DNA from: Lethocerus indicus
Lineage: Eukaryota; Arthropoda; Insecta; Hemiptera; Belostomatidae
DNA length: 64,000 bases
Assembly (NCBI GenBank): GCA_019843655.1
Contig: JACDQD010000009.1
Coordinates: 1,555,750 to 1,619,749 of the forward strand
Direction: 5' to 3'
Shown piece by piece: positions 52,195 through 62,329 of this stretch. The first letter of the stretch is position 1, and every line of letters begins with the position of its first letter. A model generated the notes under the pieces. That model worked only from the letters and a program-made list of their open reading frames with translations. It searched no databases and was not told the origin of the DNA. The position numbers and the translations under genes were made by a program.

Positions 52195-53755
52195 TACTGG
52201 ACAGATAGAGAACTCGGTTCTAAGACAGATAGAAACGCGATCTGGGAATAAGGGGAGTCAGCACACGGTTTAATCATCCCCCCGGAGGCCGGTGACGCCA
52301 CGGTGGGAACGTATTTTGTAACCGGTAACCCGGTTCTAAGACAGATATAAACGCGATCTTTGTCGCGTTGTAGTTCTTTAAACGAGCCCTAACAGAATTT
52401 CAGATAAAAGATTAACAGGAGGCCGGTGAGAATTTCAGTTTGTCCATATAACTCCGGTTCCTAAGACAGATATAGACCGGTGAGACGTTGCCGCTATTTT
52501 TCAGTCAGACTCGTTCTTCTAAGATGACGCGATCTTTGTCGCGTTTTGTAGCCCTTTAAGAGCCCTAAGGGCACACCGAATTTCAGATAAAAAAGATTAA
52601 CAGGAGGCCGGTGAGACGTTATTTGTCAATAACTCCGGTTCTAAGACAGATATAGACGCGATCTTTGTCGCGTTTTGTAGCCCTTTAAGAGCCCTAACAG
52701 CAGACCGAATTTCAGATAAAAAAGATTAACAGGAGGCCGGTGAGACGTTATTTGTCAATAACTCCGGTTCTAAGACAGATATAGACGCGATCTTTGTGTC
52801 AATAGAGACGCGATCTTTGCCCCTTATAGGGCACGCGATCGCAAATTTCAGATTTGTCGTTTTAGCCCTTTACACAACCGAATTAACAGGAGGCCGGTGA
52901 GACGTTATTTGTCAATAACTCCGGTTGTCATATTTAAGAGCCTGAACCGAATAACGGTGAACGTTTTTGTCAATAACTCCGGTTCTGAACAGAGATAGAT
53001 AAACGATCTTTGTCGCGTTTTGTAGCCCTAGTAGCCCTAACGGCACACACAATTTCAAGAGCCCTAACAGGCCGGTGACACCGAATTTCCGAAAGACAGA
53101 TTTCAGAGAAAGATTACCGAATTTCACAGGAGCCGGTGAGATATTGTCAATAACGGTTCCGGTTCTAAGACAGATATAAGCGGGCACACCGAATTTCAGA
53201 TAAAAAGATTAACAGGAGGCCGTGAGACGTTATTTGTCAATAACTCCGCGACGCGATCTTAAGAGCCCTTAGGCCCTTTCAGATAAAATAACAAGACCGC
53301 GACCGTGTTTATGCTAAGAGCCCTAACAGCACACCAATTTCAGATAAAAAAGGATAAATAACTCCGGTTCTAGAGACAGGCGACGCGATCTTTGATCCCT
53401 TAGAGAAGAGCCCTAACTTTCAAACAGGAGGCTTACTTTGTCTGGACTCCGCGTGAGAACAGATAGAAACGCGATCTTTGAAAGAGCCTAACAGCACACC
53501 AAATTTCAGATACTTACAGAGAAGACGTTATTTGCTCCGGTTCGCAAAGAAGACGCGATGCTTTGTCGTTCCCAAGAATGCCTAACTTGCACAAACACAA
53601 AATAATTTCAAAGGCCGGTGAGACGTTATAAAAATTGTCAATAACTCACGGTATCTGGAGATAGAAACGCGATCTCTTGTCGCGTTTTGTACGAGCCTAA
53701 CGGCACCAATAGATAAAAAGATTAACAGGAGGCCGGTGAGACGTGAGAACCTCTA
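52195..53755 (+). repeat. SatC main array, 129-bp unit
   Basis: Three consecutive starts of CTCCGGTTCTAAGACAGATA near 52633, 52762 and earlier give a 129-bp period. The unit contains ACGCGATCTTTGTCGCGT, a perfect 6-bp stem with a 6-nt loop, then TTTGTAGCCCTTTAAGAGCC, ACACCGAATTTCAGATAAAA and ATTAACAGGAGGCCGGTGAG. Units at 52530-52800 are nearly identical. On both sides, especially after 52800, they are cut by many deletions and local rearrangements. Confidence 0.92.
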
Positions 53756-53794
53756 CCAGCCCCTTGTTCGGGACTGATGCAAATAGAAACGCAA

Positions 53795-53830
53795 AAAAAA
53801 ATTAAATAAAGCCCTTGGATATCTTCATAT
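53795..53830 (+). repeat. SatC right-flank block shared with 48.84 kb
   Basis: AAAATTAAATAAAGCCCTTG followed by GATATCTTCATAT closely matches 48845-48875. The two SatC arrays are therefore parts of one larger duplicated or mobile unit. Confidence 0.7.
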
Positions 53831-54874
53831 GAACAGTAATGTCATAATGGTCAATAGCATCAGGCATTTCTGTTCCTATCGGCAATATAACGTGCATTAA
53901 TATTCTGATTAGCTTTAATTAAACGGATAGTTTCCATTGAAATTTCCTACGAATTCGTACGAAACGCCTTCCGCGAAACTGAAACTCAATTCCGGCACAA
54001 TCCGGTTTCTATCTGGGCCACGGTCTATAAATAGGGGATGAATTTTTAAAAATAGACCGCCCAGAGCCGTCGAAGAGAGAAAAAAAAGACCGGCTGCCGA
54101 GGTCTTGTTCTGTGTCACGAAACGTCCGAACGAAATCGTACTTAACGTGAAATTGCGACGGGTCTTCGACTTGGCAACTTGACGACAAGTTGCCGGACTC
54201 AAGTTGACAGAAAATGGTCTGTAGAAAATAAATTTTAAATGAGATACGAGCGTGTATACGATTCAAACGAACCATCCAACGTGATATAATTTTGATGGAT
54301 TATAAACGGCGAATTTTATTTTTTTTTTTTTTTGCATAAAACTAGATACAGACACGGACCGTTCAATATAATATATTCATAATTCATTTCAACGAACTGT
54401 TTATACCTAATGTTGCAATAGTAACGAGTTTAGACAATTTTAGAATGAATTGCAGTAGAAGGTGGAAATGCACTTTCCGCGGGAATATTTTCGGAGGTAA
54501 GGAAAAAAACTGTATTCTGGGTTAAATTATATAAAATAATTCGGAAAAATATGGACTATCTGGTATATTTTAAATGAAACAGTTTTCGCGATATACGCCC
54601 GAACTTTATTGAAGTTTACGGCGTTGTTCCAAGAAATTTTTGTTAGCTCTTCTGGAATAATAATTTTGAAATCTTTATTTTCGTTTTAAATTTCGCTTAT
54701 CCGACCTGCGTAAACTAGACCGGTAAAAGGTTCACCTATAGAATAGACGGGATTAACCGAAATACACCTGAAACTCCGTGCCGATATTACTACAATTGAA
54801 AGGTGAAAAAACACCCCCCCCCCCCACCCCGAAAAACACGTAATATCCGTCGTATCGAACCGAATATTGGACCG
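53831..54874. other. Unassigned spacer
   Basis: No gene recognised. Minus frames 53915-54202 and 54009-54275 overlap and lack known domains. CACGAAACGTCCGAACG near 54116 recalls the CGAAACGTC motif of R2. T15-16 lies near 54319-54334, and C12 near 54816-54827. Confidence 0.45.
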
Positions 54875-55212
54875 AAGTTTAACACACCCGTTTTGTGGTC
54901 CGCGAGGGGTTGGAATACCGCAGGTTTGGTCTGGCCTTTCGCCAGACCGGTTTCGGCCGTTCGCCATCTTCAGTAGCGGCGTCGGCGACTTTCTGATACA
55001 ATTTCGGATGCCATCCACCACTGCACTGTCACCGTCACTTCTGCTGTGACTATACGAAACGTCCGAGAGTGACTGACACCGCTACTGAAGAGGGTGGCGA
55101 ACGGCCGAAACCGGTCTGGCGAAAGACGAAATCGGCGAGAGGAGAAGCAGAAACACAACAGATCTACGCTATTCCAACCCATCGCAGACCACAAAACAGG
55201 TCTGTTAAACTT
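54875..55212. mobile_element. FB foldback element, reference full-length copy (338 bp)
   Basis: The only copy with both outer ends and both arms. Left: AAGTTTAACACACCCG, TTTTGTGGTCCGCGAGGGGT, TGGAATACCGCAG, GCCTTTCGCCAGACCGGTTT, CGCCATCTTCAGTAGCGGCG. The centre has CACTGCACTGTCACCGTCAC. Right: GAGTGACTGACACCGCTACT, GGCGAACGGCCGAAACCGGT, GCGAGAGGAGAAGCAGAAAC, CGCTATTCCAACCCATCGCA, then GACCACAAAACAGG and TCTGTTAAACTT. The arms pair over about 130 bp, and each also contains a small hairpin (GGTCT-AGACC). There is no open frame of note. It looks like a non-autonomous DNA transposon (MITE/foldback type). Target duplications could not be resolved. Confidence 0.85.
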
Positions 55213-55275
55213 ATTGATTATACTCTGTAGGAGTTTAAAACTCGATTCCGTCGGCCACAGTCATGTTTCAAAATA

Positions 55276-55361
55276 TTAGGGGCAACCAAAAGTAATCAAA
55301 ATTTTGACTTTATTTCAACGATATTATCGACAAATTGTCTATTACTTTCGGCTACAGCTAA
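55276..55361. mobile_element. MarA MITE copy E (86 bp)
   Basis: Flanked by TA at 55274-55275 and 55362-55363. Ends TTAGGGGCAACCAAAAGTAA and, inverted, TTAGCTGTAGCCGAAAGTAA. Little more than the two inverted ends and ATATTATCGACAAATTG remains. A short (TA) run follows outside. Confidence 0.8.
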
Positions 55362-55663
55362 TATATATATATATATTCATGTATTGGATGGGAGATCGGG
55401 GGTGGAACAACGTATGGGCGTTTTTAATTTTTCGTCCACTCGTCCTGCGCGACAACTCATGACTTATTCAGAGGGTAGCGGCGTCTCGGCGCTTTCACGA
55501 TACGCGACGCTATGAAAAACAACACAGCTTTCAACAACAGCCGCCAGCTGAACGCCCCCGCCCGTCTATTCATTGCTCTGCATAAATAAATACGGTCGGT
55601 ATTACATACCGGAAATTCAATATTTCATTCTTCAATATTAGACAATATTTTATATTGATACGC
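55362..55663. other. Unassigned spacer
   Basis: No gene or repeat recognised beyond a short (TA)6 at the left edge. Confidence 0.5.
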
Positions 55664-55754
55664 TGTTTCGGTCTTTTGCACAAATTCCCCTCAACCCGCG
55701 AAACACCGAAAGAACGACAGGACTCGCACTGCTACTGAAGACGGCGAACGGTCC
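55664..55754. mobile_element. FB remnant
   Basis: CTGTTTCGGTCTTTTGCAC on the left and CTGCTACTGAAGACGGCGAA then CGGTCC on the right, with the rest of both arms lost. Confidence 0.55.
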
Positions 55755-58270
55755 TTCTACATGAAGGCCCCGCACGAAGGTTTTTTTTTTTGCTTTCAAT
55801 AATGTATTTCAGCATACTTTTACCTAAACAAATTTTATCCGAATTTGTATTCGGCCGTCCGCCGTTTGTTCAGCGTTGGCTCTGGAAACTTTCCCAAGTT
55901 ATGAAAGTCCGCGCTTATAATTCGCTTCTGTTAAATATCAAAGTTAAAAGTGGACTTGGACAGCAAAATCGGGATCATTAGTGAGAACATGAAAATCGAC
56001 CTTTAGAGCTAAGAAACTCGTGCAATTTATACCGAAACTTTCAATCACCGTGAACCTAACGACGGTTCACGAATTTCTATAATTCACTATAGTTTGATCG
56101 AATAATTTCACATGTCGCTGATTGAGGAGGACCTTGTCAGCAAAATTCCTATTTTTTTCTTATTTTTTTATTTTTTTTTATTAACCTAATGATTCCAATT
56201 TAACGACAAGGTCGTAAAATTAAAACGTTCGCGATGGCCAATCATCGACTCTCATCGTCATAAGCCGGACTCACGAATATTTATTTAATCGCCGGAGATT
56301 TTTTTTTTTCCACATCAAAACCAACACATAAAACCAACCCAAAAATGCGGTTTTAGGCCGATAAGTGGTCAAGGGGCGGTTTTGCCCAAAAGTTTTAGGC
56401 CCGAAATCCAAACTTCGCCTTAAAACTGAAGTACCAACACGGCTGCATCATAGAAAGTACATTCGAAAGTAAATGGATTCTCCAGCTGGATATTACAGTC
56501 CCTAAACCTGTCTATATTCTATAGAATAGAAAGTTTCAAAACTGTAAATTTTACCCGATCATTTGCCTCGCGTTTTCTCGCCTGTCTCGCAATCGATTTC
56601 AAATATCGACCAGTTTTATCCAAAAACTGAAAACTCGGATATTAAATAGGGCGCATATCGCGTAGATTGTTTGAAATTAAAACTGGGTTATGTTCAATTA
56701 TAGGACGATGTTTTTTTTCTTACGAAATTGCTAGTACTTACGACGGCATAGAATTGTATTTTATGCCGGTGGACTTTGAGATTCGGACGAGGAAATACTG
56801 GAAAAAAAAACTGATAATGGGCCGACGTTTCCGTGACCAGAACTAGAATTATCACTAACATCCGGCGGCGTAATTCTGTTGGAAGAAACCCGGTTTCGAC
56901 CCGAAATGATATTCCGGGATTTTTATTTATATTTATTTTATTCCCCATTCCTATTGCGACGTTTCGGAATTCCTACCTGTTCAGAGAGAGCTCTGAATAC
57001 TTCAAATATTACCATAAATCGGATAATTCTATTAATATTACAACATCCATTGGCATGTTTATTATTTATAAAAAAAATCCGTTGTAATCGTTCGCTGTCG
57101 TTTTCTATATTTTTAATATGTCACTATCCTGAAATGTTACTATACTCAAGGCTTTCTTCATTCTTCTTCCGCATGCCTTATCAGAGACGTAAAGAAATCT
57201 GTCTATAAGTCCAATTTACCTTTACAATTTACCCTTATTTCAAACGAAACTTTGTTCACTTTCGATAAATCCGATAAAGTTTATGAACCGGTTGGAAGAG
57301 AAACGCCTAAGTGACGATTTCAGTGTTAATTATAGTTTTAATTTTATTTCTATTATTATGGATTAATTACAAGACAAACTCACCAAGCAAGGAAAGTTAG
57401 ATGATCGGTGGGTCTAATCTGTCTCTGAATAATAATATAGAATTTCAGTGACGAAAATATATATATTCTAGCATACTGAAGTACACCGATAGCCCGGAGT
57501 GCATTAGATTGGGCTACGGAAAATGTGAAAATGGTGGAAATTCAGAAATACTGTCCATTAGCGATGGAAAACATAATGTTGTTTTCAAGTTTTTCGTTGT
57601 ATTTATTATTAAAATAAATCTCAAAAATTATTCTCGAATTGTATTAAAGCCTATCGTACCATTTATTCATCCGGATATTCGTCCTCGAGTGGTAAAACTT
57701 AGGAAAAGCCAGGCTGCGAAACAACAAATCATTAACCTGTATTATCGCTTGTCACGTATTCATTAACTGCCACTTATTACTGTTCATAAGCTCCGTTGTA
57801 TGACAGACAATTGTTTGTAGACATTAATTGACTGTTAACGGATTTCCCGTTCACGGACCGTGAAACGCCGACCGCTACTGAAGAAATCATCCGGGAAATT
57901 GATGGATTTTCATCATATTTTTTGTATGTACAACAAATTGATTTATACGGTTGGCCTCTCTGTTTTCTTTATATATATATATATATATAGCGTGTACAGT
58001 TTTTTACAGACTTTTTGCCGTCTTCAATTTAACGCCTTGTCAATTTCATTAATTTCGAGGGCTTTCACCTGCTCAACGGCGTTGTCCCCTCCGATGGAAA
58101 ACCGGATCGACTTTTTTTTAATTTTTCCAATGTGAAAATTTTCTAAAATGTTGAAAAAATGAAAAAGAAAACCGGTAATGCGTCCGGTCGGAAACCTAGA
58201 GAAAAATTTCGATTATATCCGAAATAGCGTTTTAAATAAAATTGAACCCGGTATTCTAATCTCTAATATA
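55755..58270. other. Long unassigned region
   Basis: No gene recognised. A short SatA island lies at 56334-56407 (CCCAAAAATGCGGTTTTAGG). An FB scrap CCGCTACTGAAG lies near 57870. Plus frames 55790-55981, 56833-57208 (two overlapping) and 57509-57766 (85 codons, containing RPRVVKLRKSQAAKQQIINL) have no recognisable family. (TA)8-9 lies near 57971-57988. Confidence 0.5.
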
Positions 58271-58488
58271 TTAGGGGTAGCCAAAAGTAATCAAAATTTT
58301 GACTCTGGAATTCATTTTATTTTACTAAAAAAGAAATTTTAATTATTAATCTACTATATATTCACCGATATTATCACAACAACTGTGTGCCACTTTTCCG
58401 GAAAATTTTCGATTCCCCTCTTGAAGAAGAATTCCTCAAGACCGAAATACAGCTTATCGAATTGTCGATTAATTTTGGGTACACCTAA
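58271..58488 (-). mobile_element. MarA MITE copy F (218 bp), best-preserved
   Basis: Flanked by TA at 58269-58270 and 58489-58490. Ends TTAGGGGTAGCCAAAAGTAA (plus) and TTAGGTGTACCCAAAATTAA (minus). On minus it encodes EEFFFKRGIENFPEKWHTVV, then after a one-base shift the D-N-I-G-E-Y-I ending, with three TA units and a stop. This is the C-terminal 30 or so residues of a mariner-type transposase. Confidence 0.88.
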
Positions 58489-58789
58489 TATATTATAGGA
58501 GCTAAAAGACGTTTGTTAAACTCCACCTAAATATTTTTGAATATATCACCGATTTTTCTGAGACTGGGAATATTATTGCTCGATTCGAGCCATAAAACAC
58601 ATTTAAGAAAAGTCAATTCTATTTGACACCAAAAGGGAGCTGTAAGGCCCCCCCCCCTAAGGTATACGTAAAATACCAATATTTGCCCTTTAGGTCTTCG
58701 ATCGGTAGTCGGCCCTAAGTAGCTTATCGGGGATGGGAAGGTCTGATGTTTCTGCCAAATTTGATACAACTTCAATTTTTCGGGACAAT
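58489..58789. other. Unassigned spacer
   Basis: No gene recognised. A C9 run lies near 58650. Confidence 0.5.
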
Positions 58790-61700
58790 TTAGTGTCTAA
58801 AAACTGCATTTTTGGGCTTAAAACGGTATTGAAACGGGCGTATTTTTGCTTAGGAACGGCATTTTGAGGCCTTTTCACGCTGAACCGCATACCTGAATCG
58901 ATTATGCGTCGAAACACCGCAACTTTAAACACAAAATCGATTCGGGCTGAAAAAGCTGTTTTTGGCACAAAATTCGGTTTTAGGCGCAAAAATGCAATTT
59001 TGGCGCAAAATCGACAAAAATGCGGTGCGGTTTAAGAGAAAATTGGCTCTTCAGGGCTAAATGCAAAAATGCCGTAGATTTGCGAAAATGCGGTATTTTC
59101 GTGCGCAATTGTCTATTCATTGATGAGGTCGGCTCTTAGGGCTAAAGGTATCCCATAATGCGGTTTTAAGAGCGAAATGCCCATAAATCGAAATTTCAGG
59201 CAAAAATGAGGATTTTAGGCGCAATGCTTTAGTCTCGAATTGGATTTTGCCCGTAATTAGGCCTAATATCCCGACCCAATGTGCTAAATCGGCCCAATAG
59301 CAGGCGGCAAAAATTTTAAAACGCAACATTACGGCCCACGTAAATGAGAGTCATTTTGCGCCAATCATCAATGGGATTTTGGTAAAAATCGGCAAATGAG
59401 GTTTTAGGAATATCGGTTTTCAGGTACAAAATGCAGTTTTAGGCCCCATATGGAATAGATCCATTTGGCAAAATGAGGATTTAGGCGCATCAAAAAATGG
59501 CGGTAAAAAAGATTTTAGGCAAATGCGGTTTTAAGAATTGACCGTAATGGCAAAAATGAAAGGCGCAAAATGGCCGCCGCAAATGCGGTTAAGAACAAAA
59601 TCGGCAAAACGGTTTTTTCACTATTGCCAGTTTTTAGTCTCGAATTACAGCATTTTTGTCGCAGTCTCGAAATCGCAACTTTTTGCTAATTTGGCCGGCA
59701 ATCAAATACCCAATATCGGTCAGGTGCAATAATCGGCAGAAATAGGCGGTTTTTGTCGCAATCGACAGAATGAAAATTCTAGGCGAAAGAGCCCATCCGA
59801 GTTGCGGTGATTAATTTTCATGCGAAGGTTGTTGGGACAGGGATTCCAATGCATTTGGTAACGATTCAGCGTCCAAGGGGCTGCCTGCTAATAGCGACAC
59901 GCCAACTAATCAAATTCGGGCCCCAACAGCCGCCAAACATTATAATTTAATAGATTCGACCACCGCACAAATATGATTCGCTTTATTTTCGCAAATATTG
60001 AGTTTAATCTCTCCGTCCCTTTGGGCTATTTACACTGAGATTTTCGACCGTTCGCCAGACTGCATTTCGACCGGTGCGTCCCCAGAACTGGTGGGCGGAA
60101 CTGGTTCTCATAGGACTCGTACCTACGTTCATTTGTTTCGGCACCACAGAATGAAAAACTTGCTGCAACACTCGATTGAAAAAATATGCAGAGCGATAAA
60201 ATTATATCTGGCCTAGACAAATAATTTTGATTGCTAAATCATTTTAGGTCAATTCTGTTTTAAGCACAAAAAATGGATTACAGGATTATTACAGGGACAG
60301 GGATGCGGTTTTAGGCATGAATCAGGCCATTTACGGTTTAGGCAGGCTAGAAAAATCGACCCCATAAAATGCGTTTTAGCCCCGAAAAGCCCAAAAATGC
60401 GGTTTTTAATGGTTTTAGTTGTTCAAAAACAATTGTGTTTAATCGACCAAAAATGCGCTAGACCCAAAATCAGCACAAAAATAAGGTTTTTGGCCCAAAA
60501 AAAATGCGGTTTTGCAAATCGGCCTAGCGGTTTTAAAAATCTTCCATAAAATGCGTTTTCTGGCCTAAAATCGACCAAAAATCCTATGACTCGACTAAAA
60601 TCGGCTAAGGCCCAAATGCTACCATTTTTAGGCGCAAAAAGTGTTTCCGCAGGTTTTCCAAAAATTTCGGCAGATAATCGACGGACCAAAATGCGGTTTT
60701 AAGGCCCAAAATCTACCAAAAAGTAAAAACATCTTAGTCGGACAGTTTAAGGGAGGTTTTAGGCTGAAAACGGTCGATATTAGCTGCACAATGAAAATGA
60801 GAAATTTGGTGGCCCAAAAATTAATACGGTCTTCCTAAAATTTAAACTCTGCCAGCAATTAGCCAAAAATACGGTTTTTAGTGAAAAATTCGGTAGACGG
60901 CGCTAAATAATTGAAATATACACGATTTTTCGCCCTTAAATGGGCCCAAATATGTTTTTAGGCGCTAAATGTGTTTTAGGCGGCCCTAAATCAGGCAGTC
61001 AATGCTTACAGCATTATTAATGCAGTGCAGTTAACCTTTAATCGCCAATAAACCAATAGCTTTTTAGATATAAATTAAAATGCGGATTTTATTAGGTGTT
61101 AGCGCAAAATTTTAAAAATGACGGTTTCAGCCACAAAATTAGGCCCATAAAATAAACTGCCCATAAATGGGCGGTTTTGGGCATAATTAATAAAAAATGC
61201 GCGGTTTTGGGCCGATTAATTGCCCCAAATTATGCTAGAGGCCAGAAATGCGTTTAAGCTAGCCCCATAAAATACAGCCCAAAAATGAGGTTTTAGGCGC
61301 CATTGCCTAAAATAATTAATTGGTACCAGCACAATCAAGAATCGGGTTGGTGCCGCATTGACCATGACCAAATAAGGTAAAAATACAGTGCGGTTTTAGG
61401 CTCATTACCTATATATTGACAGCCCATAAGGTCATCATAATCTGAGCCCATGCGTTTTCAAAAAATGCGGTTTTAAGGCCCAAATTTTAAGTTTTCCAAA
61501 TACCATAAATGGCGGTTTGGAATGCAAATAGTTACATAAATGGGGTTAAAAAAATGAATATTTAAAATTTTAGGCCAGTTTTTGGCCCCAAAAATGGGCT
61601 TAGGGTTAAAATGCGTTTCACCCAAAAAGGAATGGCCCAACCTGTATGCCCAAGTGCGGTTTTAGACGAGGGCAAGATGCAGTATATTAGGCGCAGTTGT

Positions 61701-62320
61701 CGATAAATGTGGTTTTTAGCCCTTTTTAATGTGGCGCATGTGGTTTTATGGCCAGGTTTAGCCCTAAATAGGCGTCAAAATGAAAATCAAATTCCTTAGT
61801 GTGTTAAACGGTTTATACACAAAAATCGGTCCTAGAAAAACAAAATAAGGCAATAATCATCATACATTATTTAAAAAAATGTTTTTTCAGCACAAATGGG
61901 TGTTTAGGCGCCAATTAAGGAGTTATATTTCTAAATTGGCCAAATGCGCGGTTTAGAGGCAAAGAGATTTGCGATTAATCGATCACAGCTGTTGGTTTTT
62001 AAAAAAATCGTTTTGTTTAGGTCCAAAAGTCATCACGCAAAATCGGAAATTAGGCGGTTTTAGCAGTCATGAGGTTTTTAGCTATTTATGGGTTTTAGGC
62101 CCCCTACGGTTTTGGGGCCCCAAGCTTAGCCCACATAAAATTTGAGGTTTTAGAGCCAAATCGGCAAAATACAGGCCCAAAAATTGTCAGGCGCAAAATT
62201 TATTCAAAAATAGTCAGCTGTTCGAAAACCTTAGCCCCAAAATACGGTTTAATTTATAACTAATGTGGAATACAAAAAAATTTTCGACCTTAATCGGTTT
62301 TTAGCTCAAAATTGGGTGTA
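58790..62320. repeat. SatA large degenerate array
   Basis: 3.5 kb in which the SatA words GCAAAATCGGC, CCAAAAATGCGGTTTTA and GGCCCAAAA recur throughout, but few intact 32-bp units remain. The first ~250 bp (58790-59040) is mostly in minus orientation (CATTTTTGGGC, CATTTTGAGGCC), then plus orientation dominates. Deletions inside units, inserted TTAATTAA-type pieces and unrelated islands (for example 59800-60240) break the order. No gene lies within; open frames such as 59998-60216 and 60423-60689 are not supported. Confidence 0.8.
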
Positions 62321-62329
62321 ACTCATTTA

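Noticed and set aside
10085..62320. TTAGGC words in SatA as telomeric repeats
   Set aside because: TTAGGC occurs once per 32-bp unit and is never tandem, so this is not telomere sequence.
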